A DNA stretch of 64,000 bases, from positions 186,001-250,000 of the forward strand of contig NZ_JACHGL010000001.1 of the NCBI RefSeq assembly GCF_014207505.1, in the 5' to 3' direction. The notes under the pieces are model-generated. The model was given only the letters and a program-made list of their open reading frames with translations. It did no database searches and had not been told where the DNA came from. The DNA is from Leuconostoc carnosum (GTDB taxonomy: Bacteria > Bacillota > Bacilli > Lactobacillales > Lactobacillaceae). Shown piece by piece: positions 28,268-37,740 of this stretch; the stretch's first letter is position 1; the number at the start of each line of letters is the position of its first letter. A program made the position numbers and the translations under genes.

Positions 28268-29623
28268 ATGACAGAAAAAATAGATTTTAAGAAAACTTTA
28301 TTACTATCATCATTGATATTTGGTATGTTCTTTGGTGCAGGAAACTTGATTTTTCCGGTACACTTGGGACAACTTGCGGGACAACATTGGGGGTTGGCAA
28401 CAATTGCTTTCCTATTGAGTGCTATTATTATCCCATGGTTAGCGTTGATTGCCTTATCTCAAACACGTTCAGCTGGTATTTATGATATAGCCAAGCCTGT
28501 TGGCAGTGGTTTTGCTATATTCTTTCTTATTGCAACACATGTTTCTTTGGGACCAATGATCGCAACACCGCGAACAGCAACTGTGGCGTATTCTTTAAGC
28601 TTTGCTAACTGGTTACCAAACAATTTACAAACAATTGGCTTATTTTTATTTTCAGCTATTTTCTTCGGGATTGTTTATTGGCTAGGTTCCCACGAACACA
28701 ATATTACTAAATACATCGGTAAATATTTAAACCCAATTTTTATTTTCTTACTGGCTGTGATATTCTTGCTTGCTATTTTTAATCCCATGGGTCAGTTGTC
28801 ACACACGCCAAACATCGCTTATCAAACACAGGCATTTTCATCAGCTTTTTTGGAAGGTTATAACACACTGGATGCTTTAGCTGCTCTGGCTTTTGGTATT
28901 ACAATTGTGCGTGCAATTCAAATGATGGGCTTTGAGGATACTGCTACGATTTCAAAAATCACGGCAAAAACAGGGTTCATTGCTATTTTAGGTATTGCTA
29001 TTGTCTATGTTGGCTTAATTTTACTTGGGACATCGTCATTAGCCCAATTTAAATTTTCAGAAAATGGGACGATTGCATTAACGCAAATTATAACTTATTA
29101 TTTAGGAAGTTTTGGGGGCGCATTTTTAGCTGTAATGGGAACACTAGCAGTGTTGACAACAGCCATTGGTTTGACAGCATCATTTGCGCAAGACTTTCAC
29201 CGTATTTTTCCTAAAATTTCTTATCGTCAATGGTTAATAATCACAATTGTACTATCGTTTGTTGCATCAAATTTTGGATTAGACACGATCATTAGCTGGG
29301 CTTTGCCTTTGTTAATGTTCTTATATCCCATTGCGATTACACTCATCATTCTTGGTATTGCTTCGCCTATGTTTAACAATGCACGTATTGTTTATTTACC
29401 AACAATGATTTTAACATTGATTCCTGCATTTTTTGATGGTATTCAACATTTACCATTTAGCATCACATTTTTGAAACCATTTTTGACATGGTATGCAACT
29501 AGTATTCCATTGGCAGATGTTGGTTTAGAGTGGATTGCAACAACAATTATTGGTTTTGTTATTGGTTTGATTTTATATAAGTTACGTAATGTTCAGCAAG
29601 TAGCTGATATTGAGCTCACTTAA
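28268..29623 (+). CDS. brnQ: branched-chain amino acid transporter (LIVCS family)
   Basis: A 451-residue membrane protein with about 12 helices that imports Leu, Ile and Val with Na+ or H+. The N-terminus LIFGMFFGAGNLIFPVHLGQ is the family signature. The T-box upstream links expression to uncharged tRNA, most likely tRNA-Val. Only a weak local ribosome site (AAAAAGAG) precedes the ATG; a strong one lies 120 nt upstream at a 19-codon ORF. Confidence 0.94.
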   Translation: MTEKIDFKKTLLLSSLIFGMFFGAGNLIFPVHLGQLAGQHWGLATIAFLLSAIIIPWLALIALSQTRSAGIYDIAKPVGSGFAIFFLIATHVSLGPMIATPRTATVAYSLSFANWLPNNLQTIGLFLFSAIFFGIVYWLGSHEHNITKYIGKYLNPIFIFLLAVIFLLAIFNPMGQLSHTPNIAYQTQAFSSAFLEGYNTLDALAALAFGITIVRAIQMMGFEDTATISKITAKTGFIAILGIAIVYVGLILLGTSSLAQFKFSENGTIALTQIITYYLGSFGGAFLAVMGTLAVLTTAIGLTASFAQDFHRIFPKISYRQWLIITIVLSFVASNFGLDTIISWALPLLMFLYPIAITLIILGIASPMFNNARIVYLPTMILTLIPAFFDGIQHLPFSITFLKPFLTWYATSIPLADVGLEWIATTIIGFVIGLILYKLRNVQQVADIELT

Positions 29624-29627
29624 ATAC

Positions 29628-29661
29628 AAAAAACGCGAATGCTAAAGATTCGCGTTTTTTT
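29628..29661. terminator. bidirectional terminator between brnQ and fni
   Basis: AACGCGAAT (29632-29640) pairs with ATTCGCGTT (29648-29656), flanked by A- and T-runs. It serves the converging brnQ (+) and fni (-) transcripts and includes the fni stop codon. Confidence 0.9.
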
Positions 29662-30700
29662 GTTGTTGTGATATGAAATTTTGTAACTCATTAGAGTAGA
29701 GTCTTTCTTTATGTTGTAAATCAGTAATGTTTTTTGCGCCCAAGAGAGTAAATAGGCGTGGTAGATCTGACTGCCACTGATGAATTAATTCAATCAGTGC
29801 GCTTTGGCCTCCAGTCATTAATGTTTCTAATAGGAAACCTGCACTAGACGTCATATTAGCACCTAACATGAGGCTTGTGACAATGTCATTTGCTGAACTA
29901 ATACCACCAGTTGCAATGAGTGGGTGTGTATTTTTCGTAAATGTTGCTGACAATAAACTTTCAACTGTTGATAAACCATAACTATCTAAGTTGAAAGAAG
30001 TATTGTTGCGATTACGTCGCCGCTCAATCATAGCAAAATTAGTACCGTTGGCACCACCAACGTTAATAGCGGCTGGTTCCAATTGTTTAAGTTGTTTAAA
30101 AGCATGGGGACTCATGCCAAAACCGACTTCCTTAATGATGACAGGAACTGGTGATTTTGCAATGATAGTAGCAAGATTGTCCAACCAATAAAAGTCACGA
30201 TCGCCTTCTGACATAACAAGCTCTTGAGCAACGTTGACATGCATTGCGATTGCATTGGCATCAATCATATCAATAGCTTCACGCACATCTGCAATCGGAT
30301 GGTTAGCCCCGAGATTTGCGATTAAAAAACCATCAGAATTATTTTTACGAGCAACGGAAAATGTTTCAGCTTTATCTGGTTCTTTAAGTGCAATTGATTG
30401 TGACCCAACAGCCATTGCTAAGTCTGTTTGTTTAGCCACTGCAGCGAGTTGACCATTAATACGGCCAGTCATATTAGAGCCGCCAGTCATTGCTTCGATA
30501 TAAAATGGCCAGTTGAAAGACTGATTAAGTATTGTTGTACCAACATTTGCTTCAGATACGGTCATTTCTGGAAATGTATTTGGTAACCAACGTACGTCAT
30601 CATATGTTGCACCAACTTGGAGACGTTGATTTTGACGCCAAAGATTGATACCAAGGGATAGATGTTCATCTTTACGATGAGATTGTCGCGATTCGTTCAT
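29642..30700 (-). CDS. fni: type 2 isopentenyl-diphosphate isomerase
   Basis: FMN-dependent isomerase converting IPP and DMAPP. It has 352 residues. EAMTGGSNMTGRIN, VNVAQELVMSEGDR and the FMN-phosphate region ATGGISSANDIVTSLMLGA are visible. ATG with GAGG, which overlaps the end of mvaK2. It is the last gene of the - strand mvaD-mvaK2-fni operon. Confidence 0.96.
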   Translation of the reverse strand: MNESRQSHRKDEHLSLGINLWRQNQRLQVGATYDDVRWLPNTFPEMTVSEANVGTTILNQSFNWPFYIEAMTGGSNMTGRINGQLAAVAKQTDLAMAVGSQSIALKEPDKAETFSVARKNNSDGFLIANLGANHPIADVREAIDMIDANAIAMHVNVAQELVMSEGDRDFYWLDNLATIIAKSPVPVIIKEVGFGMSPHAFKQLKQLEPAAINVGGANGTNFAMIERRRNRNNTSFNLDSYGLSTVESLLSATFTKNTHPLIATGGISSANDIVTSLMLGANMTSSAGFLLETLMTGGQSALIELIHQWQSDLPRLFTLLGAKNITDLQHKERLYSNELQNFISQQQKNANL

Positions 30701-30702
30701 AA

Positions 30703-31725
30703 TTAACCTCTTTGTCTGGGGGCAATAGTAATGTGTTGTGAGTCAATATGATGTGATTGCCATTTAACAGTTAATTTCTGGTCATCATAATTGGTTACAG
30801 CAAAACCATTATCACCAAACCCAGCTCCGCTAATTTTGCCAGCAATACCGTCTAAGTCAGATAATAAGTGTGCTAATTTAGGGGTGATATAATTTGTTGG
30901 TAAGTTAGCCGTTAATAGCTGCTGATTGTCAGTAAGTGTTATTGAAAGTTCTGTATAATTAACGTCTTGAATTGCCTGAATAATGTCGTTAACAATTTGT
31001 TGACTAGCAGTTAAAAATTGTTCTGACAAAACAACATGATTAATAGCTGCTTTTGTATCAGCCGATTCATGTGTCATACCAAGTAATAGTTGCCAATTTT
31101 GTGGCCAAGTTAGTGTTTGAATGTTGAGATTTGGCCAAAATTGGTTAGCAAGAGAAGCGTCTAACCAATTTTGATTTGGTTGGCTATACTGAGATAGGTC
31201 AGGACTTTGATAGCTGATGACCCCCCCGTAAGTAATAGCGGCAATATCACCAAGTGAGCCATTTTTTTGCACGTGTAAGTGTGCCAGACCGGCTAATTTA
31301 AAACGTACTAATATTGGCAAATTAAGCTGAAAATAATCATCAAATGCTGCAATAATTCCCACGGTAACGGCAGCTGATGAACCAAGTCCAATTTTGCCAG
31401 CTGATGTGTTGAGATGACTATTGATGCTTATATGAATTGGATCCATTGATTTGATAGCGTCGCTCAGTTGATTATAATCATATATGATTTTTATAGCTGC
31501 CCAAACATATCGCCAATCGTCAGGCCATGGCTTATTAAGTTGATCTAATTGGAATAGCAAAAGTTGTTTGATAGTATTAGATTGAATAGTGGAATTTTCT
31601 GTTGCAGGAGTAATTTCCACTGACAAACCAGTAGTTATAGCTGCAACTATTGCTGTATTACCAGGATTTGTAATGGCATATTCGCCAGCCAAAAACAGTT
31701 TGCCAGGAACAGATATTTTAGTCAT
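30703..31725 (-). CDS. mvaK2: phosphomevalonate kinase
   Basis: GHMP kinase making mevalonate diphosphate. It has 340 residues. ISVPGKLFLAGEYA is at the N-terminus, and the ATP loop GLGSSAAVTVG is near residue 110. The ATG at 31725 gives the family-typical start; an in-frame GTG 9 bp upstream is possible. It overlaps mvaD by 8 nt, so translation is probably coupled. The ribosome site is weak. Confidence 0.94.
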   Translation of the reverse strand: MTKISVPGKLFLAGEYAITNPGNTAIVAAITTGLSVEITPATENSTIQSNTIKQLLLFQLDQLNKPWPDDWRYVWAAIKIIYDYNQLSDAIKSMDPIHISINSHLNTSAGKIGLGSSAAVTVGIIAAFDDYFQLNLPILVRFKLAGLAHLHVQKNGSLGDIAAITYGGVISYQSPDLSQYSQPNQNWLDASLANQFWPNLNIQTLTWPQNWQLLLGMTHESADTKAAINHVVLSEQFLTASQQIVNDIIQAIQDVNYTELSITLTDNQQLLTANLPTNYITPKLAHLLSDLDGIAGKISGAGFGDNGFAVTNYDDQKLTVKWQSHHIDSQHITIAPRQRG

Positions 31726-32668
31726 AAGTGACACCAGGTCCGCTAGCCGCTGTTTGAACCTTAAGATGCGGCATTTCCTTTTTGAGATGATTTACGATAG
31801 TTGGGGCTTCATTTAGGGTTGTGATAATTTTGACATTAGGACCAGCATCCATTGTTGAAAAGGCTAAAATACCTTTGTGCCGTAAATCAGAAACAATCGC
31901 TAAAATTTGTTGGGTTTCCCGGGTAAAATAAGTGAAAGGTTGTTGCCGCGCAGTTAGATTTAATGCGTGCATATCTAAAGCATTCTTTTCAGCAATATAA
32001 CCAATTTTTTCGATGTCTGAAGTGATAATCGCATTTTGAATATCTAAAAATTGTTTGGCACTGTTCTGAATCCAAGATGAATAGTCTGGAGAAGTCATGG
32101 CACGTTGCATACCTTCGGTCGAGCTAACTTTTTTGGCCTCAGACGATACTTCTGCAACTACAAGTGCAATTGGCATATCAGGAGCTGCTATACTTTCAGC
32201 AAATGATGACTTATCATCAATACCTTCATGCCAAACAGCGAAATGCCCGTAAAATGAGCGAGATGCAGAACCCGAACCGCGTCGAGCAAGACGTGAAAGG
32301 GTTTCGTTTGGTAAATCAAGTGCTAACTCCCTTGTAACTGCTGCAGTTAACGCAGCAAAAGCAGAGGCTGAAGAAGCCAATCCGGCGCTTGTGGGCACAT
32401 GGTTTTCTGAGGTAATTGTTAATTGATCAAATGTGCCTAATTCATCACGCAAGATATTTAAAAAGTTTTGAATTTTTCTAGCATCAACATTTTGACCATT
32501 CAAAATTAATGTGTCAATGCTATCATTTTTTGAGACAGTTGTTGTTGTATAAAACTTATCAAGTGTCAATGATAGCGAACTCGTTGTGGGTAGGTTTAGT
32601 ATGGCATCTTTTTTACCCCAATATTTAATTAATGCAATGTTGGTGTGGGCTGTGGCTGTTGAAGTCAT
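31718..32668 (-). CDS. mvaD: diphosphomevalonate decarboxylase
   Basis: Makes IPP from mevalonate diphosphate with ATP. It has 316 residues. AHTNIALIKYWGKKD at the N-terminus and SAGLASSASAFAAL are the family signatures. AGGAAG lies 8 nt before the ATG. It is the first gene of the - strand operon. The mevalonate kinase that usually precedes it is about 30 kb away in this window. Confidence 0.97.
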   Translation of the reverse strand: MTSTATAHTNIALIKYWGKKDAILNLPTTSSLSLTLDKFYTTTTVSKNDSIDTLILNGQNVDARKIQNFLNILRDELGTFDQLTITSENHVPTSAGLASSASAFAALTAAVTRELALDLPNETLSRLARRGSGSASRSFYGHFAVWHEGIDDKSSFAESIAAPDMPIALVVAEVSSEAKKVSSTEGMQRAMTSPDYSSWIQNSAKQFLDIQNAIITSDIEKIGYIAEKNALDMHALNLTARQQPFTYFTRETQQILAIVSDLRHKGILAFSTMDAGPNVKIITTLNEAPTIVNHLKKEMPHLKVQTAASGPGVTYD

Positions 32669-32836
32669 AAACTATTCTTCCTAAAAAATTAAGTTACTTC
32701 AATATTATCATACTTTAGTTGATTAGGCAGATACCTTTATGATAAAAACAGAATTATCAAACGGCTCATTTGGTGCTTGTGTGCATGAAATGTTATAGAT
32801 ATGTGGTAAAATTAAAATATATAGTGGAGGTTCTCG

Positions 32837-34003
32837 ATGGCTAAACAAGCAGAGCAACATACCTGGTACCGACGGTGGTTTTCGGGAAATAACTTATTGA
32901 ACGGATTACTAGTGGTTTTATTAGTTTTATTGATTATTTTTCTGGGTTGGCAGGTGCGTTTTATTTTTGAACCTGTTCGGGCTTTATTTACAGCAGTAGG
33001 TGCACCTATTTTAATCGCTGGGGTGTTGTATTATTTATTGAGTCCAGCGGTGGCTTGGTTTAGTAAGCATACAAAAATACCTCGCAATTTATCTGTGGGT
33101 ATTCTTTTAGTTCTATTATTGGGTATTATTGCGGGTATTATTAGCATTGTTGTCATTGTTTTGCGTGACCAAGTCATATCATTTATTGACCATTGGCCAA
33201 ATTATTGGACAACTAGTCAAAATTTTATTAACGAAACATTTAAATCTAATGAGTTTAAAACAGTACGTGATTTTTTAAATAATACTAATGCTGATATTAA
33301 TCAAAATGTTGTTGATTGGAGTCGGAAATATGTAACAACTGGCGTGGCTGGCATCGGTTCATTTGCTTCTATACTGACTACTATTGGGATAACTGTTGTA
33401 TCAACGCCATTTATTCTCTATTATATGTTACTTGATGGTCACCGTTTTTCAGGATTTGTCGCTGAAAAATTCCCGCGTAGGGTGCGAAGCTCTTTGCGTC
33501 AATTATTAACAGAAATTAGTGAACAAATTGCACATTATATTCGAGGTCAACTCGGTGTGGCTTTTGCCGTTATGATTATGTTTGGTGTCGGTTTTACGAT
33601 AATTGGTTTGCCTTATGGTATTCTTTTGGCACTAATGGCTGGATTTTTCAACATGATTCCTTACGTTGGATCGATTCTGGCTCAAGTCCCTGTGTGGACA
33701 GTTGCTTTAATTGCTGGCGGACCTAAATTATTGTTATTGGCGATTGTTGTATTGATTATTGAACAACCGATTGAAGCACATGTTATTGCACCTAGAATTC
33801 TGGGTAGTGCATTGGCCATTCACCCAGTCACTGTAATTGTTGTCTTATTGAGTGGTGGACACATTTTCGGTGTATTGGGGGTCATTTTAGCTGTACCAAC
33901 TTATGCCGTTGTTAAGGTATTAGTGACACATATCTATGAATGGTGGCGATATAATTCTGATTTATTTGAAGATGATGTAGATGTAAAGGAAGAGAAAATT
34001 TAG
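32837..34003 (+). CDS. AI-2E family permease (UPF0118)
   Basis: A 388-residue membrane protein with about seven to eight helices. The C-terminal family region (LPYGILLALMAGFFNMIPYVG, then QPIEAHVIAPRILGS) is clear. Members have been linked to export of signals or Na+/H+ exchange, so function here is open. ATG with GTGGAGG. It is followed by trmL after 4 bp, and lies divergent from mvaD. Confidence 0.9.
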   Translation: MAKQAEQHTWYRRWFSGNNLLNGLLVVLLVLLIIFLGWQVRFIFEPVRALFTAVGAPILIAGVLYYLLSPAVAWFSKHTKIPRNLSVGILLVLLLGIIAGIISIVVIVLRDQVISFIDHWPNYWTTSQNFINETFKSNEFKTVRDFLNNTNADINQNVVDWSRKYVTTGVAGIGSFASILTTIGITVVSTPFILYYMLLDGHRFSGFVAEKFPRRVRSSLRQLLTEISEQIAHYIRGQLGVAFAVMIMFGVGFTIIGLPYGILLALMAGFFNMIPYVGSILAQVPVWTVALIAGGPKLLLLAIVVLIIEQPIEAHVIAPRILGSALAIHPVTVIVVLLSGGHIFGVLGVILAVPTYAVVKVLVTHIYEWWRYNSDLFEDDVDVKEEKI

Positions 34004-34007
34004 TTAA

Positions 34008-34520
34008 ATGACAAATCACATTGTATTATTTGAACCGTTAATGCCAGCTAATACTGGTAATATTGCACGAACAACTGCTGGGACCGATGCAGTACTGCAT
34101 TTGATTGAACCGCTTGGTTTTGAACTTGATGACAAGCACGTTAAACGTGCGGGCTTAGATTATTGGGATTACGTTCAATTAGTGCGTCATGATAGTTTAC
34201 CCGATTTTTTGGCAACTTTGAAGGCTGAAGATCACCTATATTTGGTATCTAAATTTGCAAATATGGATTACACACAACCAGATTATGGTGAAAAAAATGG
34301 TGATCATTATTTCTTATTTGGTAAGGAGACAACGGGATTACCTGAAGTATTCATGCGACAAAATCCAGAAAAAGCCATTCGAATCCCACAAGATGACACA
34401 CATATTCGTTCATTAAATTTATCAAATACAGTGGCAATTGTGCTCTATGAAGCACTCCGTCAGCAAAACTTCCAAAGTTTAGATACAATTCATACTTACG
34501 AACAAGATAAATTGAAATAA
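34008..34520 (+). CDS. trmL: tRNA (cytidine/uridine-34-2'-O)-methyltransferase
   Basis: SPOUT methyltransferase that modifies the wobble base of tRNA-Leu. It has 170 residues. [17 protein letters not shown] at the N-terminus and the knot motifs [18 protein letters not shown] and [16 protein letters not shown] are all present. The ribosome site GGAAGAG lies in the end of the permease gene. tRNA-Glu follows, but it is not a known target. Confidence 0.95.
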   Translation: MTNHIVLFEPLMPANTGNIARTTAGTDAVLHLIEPLGFELDDKHVKRAGLDYWDYVQLVRHDSLPDFLATLKAEDHLYLVSKFANMDYTQPDYGEKNGDHYFLFGKETTGLPEVFMRQNPEKAIRIPQDDTHIRSLNLSNTVAIVLYEALRQQNFQSLDTIHTYEQDKLK

Positions 34521-34524
34521 AGTG

Positions 34525-34553
34525 TTGACAGGGCATAAAATTCTTGGTATTCT
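34525..34553 (+). promoter_or_regulatory. promoter of tRNA-Glu
   Basis: TTGACA (34525-34530), 17-nt spacer, TATTCT (34548-34553), about 42 nt before the tRNA. Confidence 0.75.
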
Positions 34554-34594
34554 ATTATAGTTGTCTGATAGAGATATCAAGCATCACTGACCAT

Positions 34595-34666
34595 GGCTCG
34601 TTGGTCAAGTGGCTAAGACGCTGCCCTTTCACGGCGGAATCGAGAGTTCGATTCTCTCACGAGCTA
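34595..34666 (+). tRNA. tRNA-Glu (UUC)
   Basis: A complete cloverleaf of 72 nt. The acceptor GGCTCGT pairs with ACGAGCT (G-U first pair, as in other Lactobacillales tRNA-Glu). The anticodon stem CTGCC/GGCGG holds loop CTTTCAC with anticodon TTC. GAGAGTTCGATTCTC is the T arm. CCA is not encoded. Confidence 0.96.
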
Positions 34667-34670
34667 TATC

Positions 34671-34698
34671 AAGTCACAACTTCGGTTGTGGCTTTTTA
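34671..34698 (+). terminator. terminator of tRNA-Glu
   Basis: AGTCACAAC, loop TTCG, GTTGTGGCT, then TTTTT. Confidence 0.9.
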
Positions 34699-34804
34699 TA
34701 TGTCATAAGTCATTTTTAAAATCATGAGCGAACAACTGTTTGCTTGCATTTCGTGATAGAATAGAGTGTTAAGTTATTAATTAAATTGTAAAAGGTGATA
34801 AAAA

Positions 34805-37201
34805 TTGGCAACACGTAAAGCACCACAAAAAAGACGGCGTAGTACGACACGAAAAAAAGCAGAACCAAGTGCTATTATCGGGAAAAATATAGCCATACTG
34901 TTAGGGGCACTTTTAGGTATTCTGGGTATTTTTAAGCTTGGATTAATTGGTGTATATATTGCGGATATTTTCAGATTTTTCTTTGGCAGCTTGTATTTAG
35001 TCGCTATCATTCCGGTAACTTTTGGTATCATTTACTACTTTATTTTTAAGAAAATGCCAAAAATAGCAGGACATTTTATCCTTGGTACTATCATGACTTT
35101 TGTGGCACTATTGATAATCACATCACTGCTTTTCTTTACGTATACATTACCCAATGGAACCGGTTATATCAATGAAGTTGTACGTCTGATAGGTCAAGAT
35201 TTTGTGAATCAATCAGCCAATACGCCTGTAGGTGGTGGCGTTATCGGCGCGGCTTTGTATCATCTATTATTTACATTGATGTCAAATATTGGTACGTGGA
35301 TTGTGTCAATCATTCTATTAATGAGTGGTATCATTATTTTCTTCCGAATTCCTGCCCGTGATTTAACGGATAAAGGGATTAAAAAAGCTCAAGCTGGTGT
35401 GGCTTATGTACAAGAACGACGCGTTAATATGCCAGAACATCGTGCCTTATTTAAACGTCATAAAAAAAATGTGACAGATTATGGGGATGACCCACTAGGA
35501 TTGCACCAAGGTGCTGAAAAAGTAGCCACACCAAATAATGATATGTTACCTTCAGAAGGTGATCCAGATACGACACCATCAGAATTTGTCGAACCAGAGA
35601 TTAAATGGCAGGGTCCAGTAGAGAGTCAACCAGAAGTGCCATCAACTAGTCGTTCAGCGAAGCTACCTGAAAAAGAGGCGCCAAATGCGTCGGATGATGG
35701 GGATGTTGAATTGGCTACTAGTGTGCCAGAAAATAACAATCCAGATTATAAACTACCCTCTGTTGAGCTGTTGACACAAGTGGCTGCAACTGATCAAACG
35801 AAAGAATTCAAAAGTCTTACGGAAAAATCACGTTTGGTTCATGATACGTTGCTAAGTTTTGGTGTTGAAGCGGAAGTTACCAGCGTTTCGTTAGGGCCAA
35901 CCGTGACACAATATGAGCTAAAACCAGGACAGGGCGTTAAAGTTAATCGTATTGCGAATTTGGCGGATGATTTGGCTTTAGCTCTAGCAGCTAAGTCTAT
36001 TCGTATTGAGGCACCTATTCCTGGCAAACCTTATGTTGGTATTGAAGTGCCAAATGATACGCAGGCAGCCGTTGGTTTTCGAGATATGATTGAGCATGCG
36101 CCGAAAGATGATGAACATTTATTACGTGTACCGTTGGGGCGTGATGTGACAGGCAATATCATCATGGCGAATTTAGCTGATATGCCACATTTATTGATTG
36201 CTGGATCAACAGGTTCAGGAAAATCAGTCGGTTTAAATAGTATTATTATTTCAATTTTGTTAAAAGCCAAACCAAGTGAAGTTAAATTAATGATGGTAGA
36301 TCCGAAAGTTGTTGAATTATCCATTTATAATGGGATCCCACATTTATTAACACCGGTTGTTTCAGATCCTAGAAAGGCTGCGAAATCATTACAAAAAGTT
36401 GTTGATGAAATGGAAAATCGTTATAAATTACTTGCACAGTTTGGCAAGCGTAATATTGGTGAATATAATGCTGCAGTTGATAAGCAAAATGCCGAATCGA
36501 AAGAGAGTGGCACGAGTATCATGCAGAAAATGCCTTATATTGTGGCCATTGTCGATGAATTTGCTGACTTAATGAGTACTGTTGGTTCAGAAATTGAAGT
36601 GTCTATCGCACGCTTGGGGGCTAAAGCTCGAGCAGCCGGGATTCACATGATTTTGGCTACGCAGCGACCAGATGTAAAAGTTATTAATGGTACAATTAAA
36701 AGTAATATTCCTGGGCGAATTGCATTTAGAACGGCATCGGGCATTGACTCACGCACAATTTTGGATACGAATGGTGCTGAAAAATTGTTAGGTAAAGGGG
36801 ATATGATTTTTGCGCCACCTGGAAAGCCAACACAACGTGTTCAAGGCGCATTTATTAGTAATACGGATGTGACAAATGTTGTTTCTTTTGTTAAAGAGCA
36901 ACAGGAGGCGCAATATTCTGAAGCGATGACTGTGACTGATGATGAAATTGCACAAGACGGTGGTGATGGTGCTAGTCAAGGGAATAGTGAAGATGAATTA
37001 TTTCAGGAAGCGTTACAATTTGTCATAGAACAACAAAAAGCATCAACATCATTACTGCAACGACGTTTTCGAATTGGATATAATCGTGCTGCCAGATTAA
37101 TTGATGATTTAGAATCAGGTGGTTATATAGGGCCATCAGATGGTTCGCGCCCACGTCGTGTTAATATCAGTGATGGGAGTTCTGGCACAGAACATAGTTG
37201 A
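34805..37201 (+). CDS. ftsK: DNA translocase FtsK/SpoIIIE
   Basis: Septal ATP-driven DNA pump that clears chromosomes at division. It has 798 residues. A basic N-terminus and about four membrane helices (about 20-185) are followed by an acidic linker (about 220-320). The motor has Walker A IAGSTGSGKSVG (near 466) and Walker B YIVAIVDEFADL. The gamma DNA-binding domain SLLQRRFRIGYNRAARLID is at the C-terminus. The start is TTG with AAAGGTGATA upstream. Confidence 0.96.
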   Translation: MATRKAPQKRRRSTTRKKAEPSAIIGKNIAILLGALLGILGIFKLGLIGVYIADIFRFFFGSLYLVAIIPVTFGIIYYFIFKKMPKIAGHFILGTIMTFVALLIITSLLFFTYTLPNGTGYINEVVRLIGQDFVNQSANTPVGGGVIGAALYHLLFTLMSNIGTWIVSIILLMSGIIIFFRIPARDLTDKGIKKAQAGVAYVQERRVNMPEHRALFKRHKKNVTDYGDDPLGLHQGAEKVATPNNDMLPSEGDPDTTPSEFVEPEIKWQGPVESQPEVPSTSRSAKLPEKEAPNASDDGDVELATSVPENNNPDYKLPSVELLTQVAATDQTKEFKSLTEKSRLVHDTLLSFGVEAEVTSVSLGPTVTQYELKPGQGVKVNRIANLADDLALALAAKSIRIEAPIPGKPYVGIEVPNDTQAAVGFRDMIEHAPKDDEHLLRVPLGRDVTGNIIMANLADMPHLLIAGSTGSGKSVGLNSIIISILLKAKPSEVKLMMVDPKVVELSIYNGIPHLLTPVVSDPRKAAKSLQKVVDEMENRYKLLAQFGKRNIGEYNAAVDKQNAESKESGTSIMQKMPYIVAIVDEFADLMSTVGSEIEVSIARLGAKARAAGIHMILATQRPDVKVINGTIKSNIPGRIAFRTASGIDSRTILDTNGAEKLLGKGDMIFAPPGKPTQRVQGAFISNTDVTNVVSFVKEQQEAQYSEAMTVTDDEIAQDGGDGASQGNSEDELFQEALQFVIEQQKASTSLLQRRFRIGYNRAARLIDDLESGGYIGPSDGSRPRRVNISDGSSGTEHS

Positions 37202-37210
37202 TAAAACGAT

Positions 37211-37244
37211 AAAAAAAGATGCATAGTTATATGCATCTTTTTTT
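37211..37244. terminator. bidirectional terminator after ftsK
   Basis: AAGATGCAT (37216-37224) pairs with ATGCATCTT (37231-37239), flanked by A- and T-runs. It serves ftsK (+) and the converging - strand gene. Confidence 0.88.
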
Positions 37245-37246
37245 GA

Positions 37247-37738
37247 TTATATATTAAACATTGGTTTTAATTCTGATGCAAAACGACCATCAGTATCATT
37301 AACAAATTTAGTGTAATCTTGCCAATAATTATCTGATAAGATTACGGGTTCGGCAATATTATCAGGTATGAAGTGTCTTGGTATAGCACCACTTTCAGTG
37401 GTAGGGCCATCGTATTGTGCAGCGAAATCTTGCATTTTCTTCTCAATGACTACTGATTGTGGGCCAAACCAATTATATGGTTCACGGTGGATAAGGTTAT
37501 CATCGACATCAAATAATTGATTTTGCGTGGGCACATTGAAAGGGTGGACTAACGATACGAAAGTATTGTGGTGGTTTTCAATGTAAATTATACTACCAGC
37601 CATTTCTGATGGCAGATGATATTTAGTATTTTTTTCGGCCGCTAGTAGAAGTAAACCCGTATAATCAAAGTTTAAATCAACAGGCTGACCGAGTAAAATG
37701 GTAAGTAATTTTTCTGGTGAGATACTGAAAGTTTTCAT
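37247..37738 (-). CDS. hypothetical protein encoded with adenine deaminase
   Basis: A 163-residue protein of no family I recognise. No signal peptide or membrane helix is visible. The middle has several aromatic and charged residues (REPYNWFGPQSVVIEKKM), and the protein looks globular. Its ATG lies 2 nt after the ade stop, so it is almost surely in the same transcript, and it ends at a terminator. A link to adenine use or purine salvage is suggested only by position. Confidence 0.75.
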   Translation of the reverse strand: MKTFSISPEKLLTILLGQPVDLNFDYTGLLLLAAEKNTKYHLPSEMAGSIIYIENHHNTFVSLVHPFNVPTQNQLFDVDDNLIHREPYNWFGPQSVVIEKKMQDFAAQYDGPTTESGAIPRHFIPDNIAEPVILSDNYWQDYTKFVNDTDGRFASELKPMFNI

Positions 37739-37740
37739 AG

